DNA of 64,000 bases from an uncultured Parabacteroides sp. (GTDB lineage Bacteria > Bacteroidota > Bacteroidia > Bacteroidales > Tannerellaceae), in assembly GCA_910577325.1 (NCBI GenBank), contig CAJTMR010000008.1:1-64000 (forward strand). Direction: 5' to 3'. A model generated the notes under the pieces. That model did no database searches. It worked only from the letters and a program-made list of their open reading frames with translations, and was not told the origin of the DNA. Of the stretch, positions 35,241 to 44,800 are shown piece by piece; within the stretch, counting starts at the first letter, position 1, and every line of letters starts with the position of its first letter. Made by a program: the position numbers and the translations under genes.

Positions 35241-37565
35241 ATGAACAAACTAACGAAGTATGCATGTATCCTGACAGCCGTGGCCGGAGCCGTGGCTTGT
35301 TCGGGTGGTAAAAAAGCACAAGGGGACTACGCCATTATCCCGCTTCCGCAAGAAGTGGTGACACAAGGCAGTGCCCCGTTCCTGTTGAAACCGTCTACCC
35401 CGATCTCCTATCAGGAAGGCGACGCGGAAATGGAACAGACAGCCCGTTTCCTTGCCTCCTATATCAAAGAGGCTACGGGATATGAGCCGAAAGTGATTGC
35501 CGGAAACGCAGACAGAAGCATCCATCTGTCGATTGCTTCCGACATCCAAAATCCGGAAGGTTACCGGCTGCTGGTCAGCGAGAACGGCGTCGAGATCGCC
35601 GGAGCATCCAATGCCGGCATTTTCTATGGTGTGCAAACCTTGCGCAAGTCTATCCCCGCCACGGCCGAAGGAATGGACATCGAACTGCCGGCCACCAGCA
35701 TCAACGACTACCCGCGGTATGCGTATCGCGGTATGCACCTGGACGTTTCCCGGCACTTTTTCCCCGTCGACTCGATCAAACGCTTCATCGATATGCTCGC
35801 CCTGCACAACATGAACCGTTTCCACTGGCATCTGACGGACGACCAGGGATGGCGCATCGAGATCAAGAAATATCCGGAACTGACCCAGATCGGAGCGCAA
35901 CGCAAGGAAACCGTCATCGGCCGCAACTCCGGCAAATATGACGGCAAGCCGTATGGCGAAGGCATGTTCTATACGCAAGACGAAATCCGCGACGTGATCG
36001 CTTACGCCCAGGAACGTTTCATCACGATCATCCCCGAAATAGACCTGCCCGGTCACCAGTTGGCAGCCATCACGACTTATCCGGATATGGGTTGTACGGG
36101 CGGGCCGTATGAAGTATGGACCCAGTGGGGCGTATCGGACGACGTGATCTGTGCCGGCAATGAAAAGGCGATGACCTTCCTCGAAGATGTGCTGGGCGAG
36201 GTGATCGACCTCTTCCCGTCCGAATATATACACGTCGGCGGCGACGAATGCCCGAAAGTGCGTTGGAAGAGCTGTCCGAAGTGCCAGGCACGCATCAAGG
36301 CGGAAGGCATCAAAGGGGACAACAAGCATACGGCCGAAGAATACCTGCAAAGCTATGTGATCTCACGCATGGAGAAATTCGTCGAAAGCAAAGGACGCCA
36401 TATCATCGGCTGGGACGAAATCCTGGAAGGCGGGCTGGCCCCGAACGCCACGGTGATGAGCTGGCGCGGCGTGGGAGGCGGTATCGAAGCGGCCAAACAA
36501 GAACACAATGTGATCATGACGCCCAACTCCTACCTCTATTTCGACTACTACCAGTCTACCGACACGGAACTCGAACCGCTCGCCATCGGCGGTTATCTGC
36601 CGTTGGAACGTGTCTATTCGTTCGAACCGACCGCCGGAATCCCAGAAAAGTATCAAAAATATGTAACCGGCGTACAAGCAAACCTTTGGACGGAATATGT
36701 CCCGACATTCAGCCAGGTTGAATATATGGTATTGCCACGTATGGATGCCTTGGCAGAAGTGCAATGGTCGAATGCCCCGAAAGATTTCAAAGCATTCCTG
36801 CCGCGCTTGGTCCGCATGACCGAACTTTACGACCGTTTGGGCTACAACTATGCCAAACACATCTTCGACATACGCGCCTCCTTTGCTACCGACGGTGACA
36901 AAGGCGAAATCGTCGTGACACTCGAAACCGAAGGAAGCGCCGATATCCATTATACGCTCGACGGCAGCGAACCGACGGCAACCAGCCCGAAATACGAAGC
37001 TCCGCTCCGCATCAAGCAAAATGCAGAAGTAAAGGCCATAGCCGTCCGACCGACCGGAAACAGCCGCGTCTTCTCCGAAAAGATAGACTTCAACAAGGCG
37101 ACAGCCAAACCCGTCACTCTGAAGGTAGCACCCAGCAAAGGGTATGACTTCAACGGCGGACCGGAACTGACCGACGGCCTGAGCGGCAACGACAACTACA
37201 AGACCGGACGTTGGTTAGGATTCCAAGGCAAGGATCTGGATGCCGTTATCGACCTGAAAGAACCGACCGGATTCAACCGGGTTTCCTTCAACACGAATGT
37301 CGTGAAAGGGGACTGGATCATGGGCGCGACAGGCATTACCGTAAAGGTTTCGGACGACGGGCAGAACTTCAAGGAGGTAGCTTCAAAGACCATCCCGTCT
37401 TTAAGCAAGGAAGACAAAGACGGTCTTTATCCGCAGGAAATCTCCTTCGACCCGGTAAAAGCCCGCTATGTCGAAGTCATCATCAAGAGCGACAAACTGC
37501 CGGCATGGCACGGAGGCGCAGGCAGTCCGGCATTCTTGTTTGTGGACGAGATCAATATCCAGTAA
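35241..37565 (+). CDS. beta-N-acetylhexosaminidase, GH20 with C-terminal CBM32-like module
   Basis: A 774-residue lipoprotein (lipid Cys20, AVAGAVAC). A GH20b domain (about 25-155) precedes the catalytic barrel (about 158-500). The barrel has FHWHLTDDQGWRIEIKKYPEL and the catalytic Asp335-Glu336 in HVGGDECPKVRW. A chitobiase/FN3-like domain follows (about 550-630, HYTLDGSEPTATSPKYEAPL), then an F5/8 type C (CBM32-like) module (about 640-774). This layout matches mucin- and host-glycan-degrading exo-hexosaminidases of gut Bacteroidales. A clear terminator follows. Confidence 0.95.
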   Translation: MNKLTKYACILTAVAGAVACSGGKKAQGDYAIIPLPQEVVTQGSAPFLLKPSTPISYQEGDAEMEQTARFLASYIKEATGYEPKVIAGNADRSIHLSIASDIQNPEGYRLLVSENGVEIAGASNAGIFYGVQTLRKSIPATAEGMDIELPATSINDYPRYAYRGMHLDVSRHFFPVDSIKRFIDMLALHNMNRFHWHLTDDQGWRIEIKKYPELTQIGAQRKETVIGRNSGKYDGKPYGEGMFYTQDEIRDVIAYAQERFITIIPEIDLPGHQLAAITTYPDMGCTGGPYEVWTQWGVSDDVICAGNEKAMTFLEDVLGEVIDLFPSEYIHVGGDECPKVRWKSCPKCQARIKAEGIKGDNKHTAEEYLQSYVISRMEKFVESKGRHIIGWDEILEGGLAPNATVMSWRGVGGGIEAAKQEHNVIMTPNSYLYFDYYQSTDTELEPLAIGGYLPLERVYSFEPTAGIPEKYQKYVTGVQANLWTEYVPTFSQVEYMVLPRMDALAEVQWSNAPKDFKAFLPRLVRMTELYDRLGYNYAKHIFDIRASFATDGDKGEIVVTLETEGSADIHYTLDGSEPTATSPKYEAPLRIKQNAEVKAIAVRPTGNSRVFSEKIDFNKATAKPVTLKVAPSKGYDFNGGPELTDGLSGNDNYKTGRWLGFQGKDLDAVIDLKEPTGFNRVSFNTNVVKGDWIMGATGITVKVSDDGQNFKEVASKTIPSLSKEDKDGLYPQEISFDPVKARYVEVIIKSDKLPAWHGGAGSPAFLFVDEINIQ

Positions 37566-37588
37566 GCATTCAGTCAGACAAAATAAAA

Positions 37589-37618
37589 AAGCCTCCACGA
37601 GTTGGAGGCTTTTCTTCT
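37589..37618 (+). terminator. Rho-independent terminator after the GH20 gene
   Basis: AAGCCTCCA (37589-37597) pairs with TGGAGGCTT (37603-37611), followed by TTCTTCTT. Confidence 0.8.
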
Positions 37619-37732
37619 TGTCAAAGTTCAACTTCATCTTATAAGACCAGCCGGAATGGTGGAATGCCATGTACCCGGAAAAGTCGTTGTAGATGTTGAT
37701 CCCGGATACTTGATTTTTCATGTGCCAAACAT

Positions 37733-37768
37733 AGTTCTTAACAGGGTTTTCAACAGAGTTATCAACAG
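37733..37768 (+). repeat. three tandem 12-bp repeats resembling DnaA boxes
   Basis: The units are AGTTCTTAACAG, GGTTTTCAACAG and AGTTATCAACAG, head to tail. TTTTCAACA and TTATCAACA are close to the DnaA box (TTATCCACA). The repeats lie in the gap between the convergent GH20 and pflA genes. Confidence 0.55.
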
Positions 37769-37845
37769 CCCGTTCATTTATTCCATATAGTCAACCGGAT
37801 CAGCCGCAGACCGATCATCACCAAAGAGCAGACACTCGATCAGAA

Positions 37846-38568
37846 TTATACGGTTATTCCATGTTTCGCAAAGATCGCTTTGGCATTAGCCAACCGTTCG
37901 GCAGAAAGTGGTTCCACGTCTTTTAGTTTATAGTCCAGGCCCTGGGCTTCATATTTATAGGCGCCCATCGTATGATAAGGCAGAAGTTCGGCTTTCCGGA
38001 CCACCTTATATGAGCTGATATATTCCGCCAGCTTGTTCAAGGCTTCATCATCGTCCGTCAGGCCGGGCACAATCACGTGGCGAATCCATACGGGGATGCC
38101 GCGTTTCTCCAGTTCATCAAGAAAACGCAAGGTGTTATCGAGTTTTACTGCTGTCAGGCGGGGATGCAGCGCGGCGTCGATCGTCTTGATATCCAACAGA
38201 ACCAGATCGACCTGTTCGAGCACATCCAACGCTTTGCCGGAACAGATATGCCCGGAAGTATCCAACGCCGTATGAATGCCGTTCTCACGGCAGAGACGGA
38301 AAAACTCTTTGAGGAAATCAGGTTGTAACAAAGGCTCGCCGCCGGTCACGGTAACCCCGCCTTTGGCAATGAAATTCTTATAGCGCAACACCTCGGCAAG
38401 CAAGGCTTCCGGTTCCATCTGATAAGGCGTCTCGCTTTTTACCTCCCAGGTATCCGGATTGTGGCAATACAGGCAGCGAAGCGGACAACCCTGCATGAAA
38501 ACGACAAAGCGAATTCCGGGACCGTCTACGGTCCCGAAACTCTCTAAAGAATGTATGCGCCCCAACAT
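37846..38568 (-). CDS. pflA: pyruvate formate-lyase activating enzyme
   Basis: A 240-residue radical SAM enzyme that installs the glycyl radical on PflB. It has the CxxxCxxC cluster motif in GCPLRCLYCHNPDTW and the start MLGRIHSLESFGTVDGPG. I chose the ATG at 38568 because it matches the family start. It follows pflB on the same strand after 16 bp. Confidence 0.95.
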   Translation of the reverse strand: MLGRIHSLESFGTVDGPGIRFVVFMQGCPLRCLYCHNPDTWEVKSETPYQMEPEALLAEVLRYKNFIAKGGVTVTGGEPLLQPDFLKEFFRLCRENGIHTALDTSGHICSGKALDVLEQVDLVLLDIKTIDAALHPRLTAVKLDNTLRFLDELEKRGIPVWIRHVIVPGLTDDDEALNKLAEYISSYKVVRKAELLPYHTMGAYKYEAQGLDYKLKDVEPLSAERLANAKAIFAKHGITV

Positions 38569-38584
38569 ATCAATTAATTGACAA

Positions 38585-40825
38585 TTATAAACTGCTGTTG
38601 ATGGTGCGCGAGATGACGTCAAGCTGCTGTTCGCGTGTCAGTTTCACGAAGTTGACGGCATAACCCGAAACACGGATCGTAAGCTGCGGGTATTTCTCCG
38701 GATGTTCCATCGCATCTAACAGCAAGTCTTTATCGAATACGTTCACATTCAGATGCTGTCCGCCGTCGGGAGTGAAATAGCCATCCAACAGGCTCACCAG
38801 GTTATTCACCTGAATATCGCGTTCCTTACCCAACGTTGCAGGAGAAACGGCGAATGTATAAGAAATACCGTCATGCGCATGCTGGAACGGCAGTTTGGCA
38901 ACAGAAGCCAAAGCAGCGACAGCCCCTTTCGTATCGCGTCCGTTCATCGGGTTGGCCCCCGGAGCGAACGGCGTACCACCCGGACGGCCGTCAGGAGTCG
39001 TTCCGGTTTTCTTGCCGTAAACCACGTTTGAAGTGATCGTCAGGACTGACTGTGTCGGAGTGGCATTGCGGTATGTCTGGTGCTGGCGCAGGTATTCCAT
39101 GAACTTCTCGGTAATGTCGACTGCAATACTGTCCGTACGGTCGTCGTTGTTTCCGAAAGGCACATATTCGCCTTCGCGCTCGAAGTCGACAGCCAAACCG
39201 CGTTCGTCACGGATCACCTTCACCTTCGTGTCACGGATGGCAGCCAGCGAGTCGGCAACGATAGAAAGGCCGGCGATACCAGTTGCGCGGATACGTTCCA
39301 CATCTCCGTCATGAAGTCCCATTTCGAATGCTTCATACGCATATTTGTCGTGCATGTAGTGGATGATCTTCAGCGCATTGACATATACCTTTGCCAACCA
39401 GCGCATCATCTGCTCGTATTTCTCCATCACTTCGTCATAATCCAGGTATTCGCTGGTGATGGGTTCGAAACGAGGAGCCACCTGCACGCCCGATTTCTCG
39501 TCACGCCCGCCATTGATCGCATACAACAGGCACTTGGCCAGATTGGCACGTGCTCCGAAGAACTGCATCTGCTTACCGATCTTCATCGGAGACACACAGC
39601 AGGCGATACCGTAATCGTCGCCATAGTCCGGACGCATCAGGTCGTCGTTCTCATACTGGATGGCAGAAGTATCGATAGACACTTTCGCACAGAAGTTCTT
39701 CCAGTTATCCGGTGCATTGTTGAACCATAGCACCGTCAGGTTGGGTTCGGGAGCCGGACCGAGGTTATACAGGGTATGCAGATAACGGTAAGATGTCTTT
39801 GTCACCAGCGAGCGGCCGTCAACCCCTTGTCCACCCAGCGATTCAGTCACCCAAACAGGGTCACCGGAGAACAGGTCGTTGTATTCCGGCGTACGCAGGA
39901 AACGGACGATACGCAGCTTGATAATAAACTGGTCGATCAATTCCTGTGCCTCCTCTTCCGTCAGCTTGCCTTCGCGGATATCCTTTTCAATATAGATATC
40001 AAGGAAAGTCGAAGTACGTCCGAGAGACATGGCCGCTCCGTCCTGGTCCTTTACGGCAGCCAGATAAGCCAAATACAAGAACTGCACAGCTTCGCGGGCA
40101 TCCTTTGCCGGACGTGTCACGTCGAAGCCATAACCGGCACACATTTTTTCAAATGCTTTCAGTGCTTTGATCTGTTCCGTTATCTCCTCACGGCTCTGAA
40201 TGATTTCTTCCGTCAGTTCCTGGATATCGAGACGTTTCTGGAAACGTTTCTTTTCTTCGATCAGGATCTGGGTTCCGTACAGAGGCACACGGCGGTAGTC
40301 GCCGATGATACGTCCGCGCCCGTAAGCATCAGGCAAGCCCGTGATAATGGCGGAACGGCGTGCAGCGATCATTTCGTCCGTATAAGCGGAGAAAACACCT
40401 TCGTTGTGCGTCTTTCTGTATTTGGTGAAGATTTCTTTTGTCATCGGGTCCAGATGATAGCCATAGGCTTCCAGACTGTTTTCGACCATGCGGATGCCGC
40501 CTTTCGGGAAGATACCGCGTTTCAGCGGGGCGTCTGTCTGCAAACCGACGATTACCTCGTTTTCCTTGTCGATGTAACCGGGTCCGTATGTGTCAATTCC
40601 TTGGGGAAGTTTCGTTTCTGCGTCATACACACCTTTTTCCCTTTCAACCTTAAACATCTCGGTCAGTCTGTTCCACACTTTCTTCGTTTTCTCCGAAGAG
40701 GGTACAAGGAAGGAATCATCTCCGTCGTAAGGTTTGTAATTGTTCTGGATAAAGTCTCTGACATTGATCTCCTTTTTCCAGGTCTCTCCTTTGAACTGCG
40801 CCCAGTTCTCGTTTTCAAACTTCAT
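38585..40825 (-). CDS. pflB: formate C-acetyltransferase (pyruvate formate-lyase)
   Basis: A 746-residue glycyl-radical enzyme that converts pyruvate and CoA to acetyl-CoA and formate in anaerobic metabolism. The two active-site cysteines are in GIACCVSPMKIG and the radical glycine (about 721) in RVSGYAVNF. The length is normal. It heads the pflBA operon, with a TATCTTTG -7 element 32 bp upstream of the ATG. Confidence 0.97.
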   Translation of the reverse strand: MKFENENWAQFKGETWKKEINVRDFIQNNYKPYDGDDSFLVPSSEKTKKVWNRLTEMFKVEREKGVYDAETKLPQGIDTYGPGYIDKENEVIVGLQTDAPLKRGIFPKGGIRMVENSLEAYGYHLDPMTKEIFTKYRKTHNEGVFSAYTDEMIAARRSAIITGLPDAYGRGRIIGDYRRVPLYGTQILIEEKKRFQKRLDIQELTEEIIQSREEITEQIKALKAFEKMCAGYGFDVTRPAKDAREAVQFLYLAYLAAVKDQDGAAMSLGRTSTFLDIYIEKDIREGKLTEEEAQELIDQFIIKLRIVRFLRTPEYNDLFSGDPVWVTESLGGQGVDGRSLVTKTSYRYLHTLYNLGPAPEPNLTVLWFNNAPDNWKNFCAKVSIDTSAIQYENDDLMRPDYGDDYGIACCVSPMKIGKQMQFFGARANLAKCLLYAINGGRDEKSGVQVAPRFEPITSEYLDYDEVMEKYEQMMRWLAKVYVNALKIIHYMHDKYAYEAFEMGLHDGDVERIRATGIAGLSIVADSLAAIRDTKVKVIRDERGLAVDFEREGEYVPFGNNDDRTDSIAVDITEKFMEYLRQHQTYRNATPTQSVLTITSNVVYGKKTGTTPDGRPGGTPFAPGANPMNGRDTKGAVAALASVAKLPFQHAHDGISYTFAVSPATLGKERDIQVNNLVSLLDGYFTPDGGQHLNVNVFDKDLLLDAMEHPEKYPQLTIRVSGYAVNFVKLTREQQLDVISRTINSSL

Positions 40826-40857
40826 AAGCTTATCTTGTCTATTTCGGTTTAGTGCTG

Positions 40858-40865
40858 CAAAGATA
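40858..40865 (-). promoter_or_regulatory. -7 element (TATCTTTG) of pflB-pflA
   Basis: TATCTTTG on the minus strand (40865-40858) lies 32 bp before the pflB ATG at 40825. The -33 box is weak. Confidence 0.5.
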
Positions 40866-40898
40866 CGTCTTTTCCTCCTATCTGAAAACTATATTATA

Positions 40899-41201
40899 TT
40901 ACACATCCTTCTTTCGTAAATTTTCCTCGTTTTTCTTATCATATGCTTCCCCTCTCGACAACAGATACTGGAATAACACTACATCATCTTTAATTTGAAC
41001 ATGGAAAATGAAAAACGCTCTATATCCTCCTACCCGAACACGATATACATAGTTAAAATTTACAAGTTTCTTGCAATCCGTAATTTCATCGATACTATTA
41101 GCACATTCGACCTCACGGATCGCACTCCGCAAAGCATCTTTTATTTTTCCTGATAATTTACTTGCAGCCTTAATAAATGGTTTCGAAAATTCAACCTTCA
41201 T
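40899..41201 (-). CDS. RelE/ParE-type toxin of a type II toxin-antitoxin pair
   Basis: A 100-residue protein of the RelE/ParE/HigB fold. It has an N-terminal helical hairpin (FIKAASKLSGKIKDALRSAI) and a beta sheet ending in YRVRVGGYRAFFIFHVQ, the Arg-rich strand typical of the family. RelE-type members cut mRNA in the ribosome; which subgroup this belongs to is not clear. I prefer the ATG at 41201, which overlaps the antitoxin stop as ATGA; the alternative ATG at 41213 would overlap by 16 bp. Confidence 0.8.
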   Translation of the reverse strand: MKVEFSKPFIKAASKLSGKIKDALRSAIREVECANSIDEITDCKKLVNFNYVYRVRVGGYRAFFIFHVQIKDDVVLFQYLLSRGEAYDKKNEENLRKKDV

Positions 41202-41461
41202 ACAGCAAGCCATTTACGGAATTCATCTTGCTCTTCCTTGCCAGCGGGAACCAGCCCATCAGGATCATGTGTAGACAGCCATCTATAAGCTTCGCTATCA
41301 GCCATATTAGCGACAGCGTCTTCCACGTCTTTTGCTAAAAGGCCTTCTATGTATCTTTTAAGATTCGTACCTTGTGCAGCCGCCTTGATAGATAAGCAAC
41401 GGAAGACGTCTTCCGGGATATCTATCACTTTTCTTTTTGTATTTTTAATTACTGCGTCCAT
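41198..41461 (-). CDS. antitoxin of a type II toxin-antitoxin pair
   Basis: An 87-residue protein placed directly before the toxin with a 4-bp overlap. The N-terminus (KRKVIDIPEDVFRCLSIKAAAQGTNLKRYIE) looks like a ribbon-helix-helix DNA-binding domain. The acidic C-terminal part (about 50-87) would wrap the toxin. The ATG at 41461 is supported by the promoter that lies just upstream. Autoregulation through the AT-rich palindromic promoter region is likely. Confidence 0.78.
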   Translation of the reverse strand: MDAVIKNTKRKVIDIPEDVFRCLSIKAAAQGTNLKRYIEGLLAKDVEDAVANMADSEAYRWLSTHDPDGLVPAGKEEQDEFRKWLAV

Positions 41462-41480
41462 GATTTTACTATATATGATA

Positions 41481-41512
41481 CAAATATATATCATATATAT
41501 TGTATATACAAA
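41481..41512 (-). promoter_or_regulatory. promoter and AT-rich operator-like palindrome of the toxin-antitoxin pair
   Basis: On the minus strand TTTG (41512-41509) is followed after 20 bp by TATATTTG (41488-41481), an almost ideal Bacteroidetes promoter. The spacer and -7 box consist of imperfect ATATAT palindromes, suitable for binding of a ribbon-helix-helix antitoxin. Confidence 0.6.
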
Positions 41513-41553
41513 TGATTGGACAAACGAATGCAGGTATTGTTCACATAACAACG

Positions 41554-41594
41554 AAGCCCCGGCAGTACTCGTACCGCCGGGGCTTGTTTTTGTG
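41554..41594. terminator. strong GC hairpin between TA pair and surface-protein gene
   Basis: AAGCCCCGGC (41554-41563) pairs with GCCGGGGCTT (41576-41585), with an inner GTAC/GTAC stem, and is followed on the plus strand by GTTTTTG. The T-run fits plus-strand termination, but the gene that needs a stop comes from the right on the minus strand. Confidence 0.55.
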
Positions 41595-41777
41595 TCTGCA
41601 TCCGGTCTTCACAGAGGGAGATGCAGAAGAACTTTTAATTTCATTACTTTAGTATTATTAATATTAACCGGCCGCTCGTTCGCCTCTCGCAGGGTAATTA
41701 CCGTTGTTTATAAAGATACACGGCGTGCATCTTCGCGGTACGCAACCGATGATTATTTGATTATAAAATTCATTCTG

Positions 41778-41805
41778 TTGCCGGGGGATCAATCCCCCCC
41801 GGCAA
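41778..41805 (-). terminator. hairpin directly after the surface-protein stop codon
   Basis: TTGCCGGGGGAT (41778-41789) pairs with ATCCCCCCCGGCAA (41792-41805) with a two-base bulge. It starts 20 bp after the stop codon of the minus-strand gene and is followed by AT-rich sequence, so it is the likely terminator. Confidence 0.5.
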
Positions 41806-41824
41806 AGGATATTGTTTGTTTCTA

Positions 41825-44800
41825 TTATTTCACGATAGCCTTGACAGCTTCTTCGCCTTCGACAGCTACTACTACGACACCCTGAGGAGCGGCGATTACA
41901 GCATTGTCGGAAGCAACAACCGTGTTGGCAACTACCTGGCCGAGGATGTTAGAGATAACAACCTTCTTGCCTGCTGCACCTGCAATCGTTACCTGGCCTT
42001 CGCCGGCGATAACGGCTACTTCGGATGTAGCGATCGTTTCGTTGTCTGTAGCGATATCGTCTGCGTTACCCTCTTCGATCGTGAAGATCAAGGCATCGTC
42101 CGCATTCGTGATCTGGTCGAACGAAGAAGTAGAGCCTGCCATAGAACCTGACAATACGATACATCCGTTCTGCATCTTCAACCACTGGCCGTTGATCGGA
42201 GCGATCACGTCTGTCGGATTCTTAGCCAGAGATTCCATCAAGAATGCACGGTCGTCTTCGTTTTCGTTGGCGGCAACTTCCGGATTAACGAAACGCATTG
42301 ACCAAGTAACCGTCTTGTGAGCATCGCCACGCAAGTTGCGGATGTTGGCTGCTGCATATTTGCCTTCTTTCACTGCTTTGTGGATCTTAGCTGTGTCGAA
42401 CGTTGCAACTGTCACGTCAGCGAACTGGTCTTTCAAGATATACAGGCTGTCACCCATGTGAGCGGCTTTCACGAAACCTGCGCGAGTGTAACCCTTCCAA
42501 GCATAGTCTGTATTTGCAACAGAATCGGCGAAGTTAACCAGGTATTTACCCAAGTGGAACGGAGATACACCGGCCTTGTCGTGCGGACAGTTTTCTACCG
42601 GCTGCTTGCCTGCGTCGATCAATGCCTGGCAAACCGGACATCTTTCGCCTGCTTCGAATTTCTGGTCTTCACGGTCGATAGAGATCAAGTACTGAGGCTT
42701 GATTTCGCCCTGTCCGCGATTTACCCAAGCTGTGTCAACGATGAATGACTTGCCGTCCTTCGTGAAGTCCGGAGTATAGATACCCAGGAAGTCGATACCC
42801 TTAACCGTGAAGTTCGGGTTAGCTTCGATCTGCAGATATTCACCACGATACTTTTCTTTGAATCTCAATGTGTCGGCTGCATCGCCTTCATTGCCTTCCA
42901 ATTCCAAAGAGTTGAAGCGGCGGTACAGAGGAGCATCGTATTTGCCGATGAAGAACGTAGATGTTCTTGTTTCATCCATTTCCTGGTCTTTCAGGATTAC
43001 AGTTTCGTCAGATACACCGACTTTCGTGTAAGTTTCAGTTGCAAGCGCACCCCAAGTTGCAGTAGACTGCTCAACTGCCAACAGTGCATGATAGTGCTTG
43101 TTGTTCGTCAAGTCGTTTTCTTCCTTGAACAACAGGGTAGCAGGAGCACCGTTAGCCACAGTTGTGAACATATACTGGTGTTCTGTGTTTTCGCACAAGT
43201 ACAGGTCACCCTTGACTGTCGGGATATAGATCTTATAAGCCTGACGGCGCAATTGCTTCAAGCCTGCGATACGTTCGGCAACTTCTTTGGTTACTTTGAA
43301 ACCATAGTCGTAGATGCCGTTCACTCTTTCTACCTTGAAGGCCAGAGTGCCGTCGGTAGCTTTAGCCAATGAGTCTTTTGCAGACTTCACGATATACTTG
43401 TCTTTTGCATATTCGTGCAGGTAGTTGAACGTATAACGGTTCACCAGCAAGGAATCCTTTTCGAAATTCTTGTAACCCAGCAATGTATCTGACAGGATAG
43501 CCAAATCTTTGATCTGGATGAACTTCAAGGAGTCTGTTGCAGCCATACCCAATGCAGCGGCGCTTACATAAGAATTGGCAGCACCGGCTTTCTTGTTCAA
43601 CTGAACAGAGGAATTCAAGCTTGCAAACTCGCGGTTCGCGATTGTCACAGGAGAAGTTTTCTTAACCGCATCTGAATAGTTCTTGTCTTTCAACACTACC
43701 CACTGGTAAGCCGGCATGTGTTTCACTTCCTGCAAGCTTGCGTTTACAGTCACCCACTTAGCGACAGAAGTTGCACCGTTTACAGTATTGTAGATCGGAG
43801 CAGCCAAATACTGGCCTTTACCGTTCGTGATCACGTACAGACCGTCATTTTCCGAGCTGTAGTCGTTTCCTGCTACTGCTGCGGTGAAACCGGACTGGAT
43901 CAGAGGGAGGATGAAGTCGGCTTTCTTAGCTTCCGCATCGTCATCCATATCTGCAATCAAGAAGTTCGGAGTAAGAACAAGAGTTCTGTCTGTCAGATAC
44001 TTCAGGGCGATCAGACCATCACCGGGAGTAGCGGCTGAAGCTGTGATTTCACGGTAAGCCGGAGTTGTGGATGCTGCTGTGTAAGTGGCAGAGATTGTAA
44101 CGCCGCTTGTTGCATCTGTAGCTTCATAAGTAGGTTGTTTTTCTGTTGCCCAATCATCAATAGCACTTTCCAAATCAGTCTTAGACTGATTGTATTCCGC
44201 AGCCAAATCGGTTGTTTTAAGTGCAGTTTGTATCTCTGCGAATGATTTGTCAGTACCTACAGGAGTACCAGCAACACTATAATCATACACATCTGGAGTT
44301 GAAGAAGCTGCAGCAGTAACAGCAACATCTTTACCGAAGACTGTAAAATTTCCTATAGCATTCACTGCATCAATCTTAGCATCCAATTTACCATCAATCA
44401 ACGCCTTTGCTGCAGTTTTCAAAGCTGCCAAATCAGCATTGACAGAAGAAACCTCACCGTCTATCGCATAATTTTCAGCAACCGAAGTACCAGCAACATC
44501 AGCAACCGTCACCATATTCTTAGCATACAGTGCAATAGAGTCATTAGCCAAATGATATTTACCTGTAAAGACTGCACTACCCAGCGGGAAACGCGGTTTC
44601 AAAGCAACGACTTTACCAGTCTTGTCTTTTACTTCCTCATACGTATTAGCCGGATCTGTATAAGTCAGCGCACCATTTGCTCCATAAACGAACGTACCAG
44701 CGATAGAGTCAATAGCCAGCTTGTTCAATTGAGTAGTTGCAGAACGGCCATAGAAAGCAGTATCCACTACCAAGTGCATAGGAGTTTTAATCTTAGAAGA

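Noticed and set aside
37733..37768. Replication origin at the DnaA-box-like repeats
   Set aside because: Only three weak boxes, no AT-rich unwinding region, no dnaA or other origin-linked genes, and neighbouring genes converge instead of diverging.
39776..40852. Long plus-strand open frame opposite pflB (and similar ones opposite the GH20 and DUF4097 genes)
   Set aside because: These arise from the codon bias of the real genes on the other strand; the peptides have no family features.
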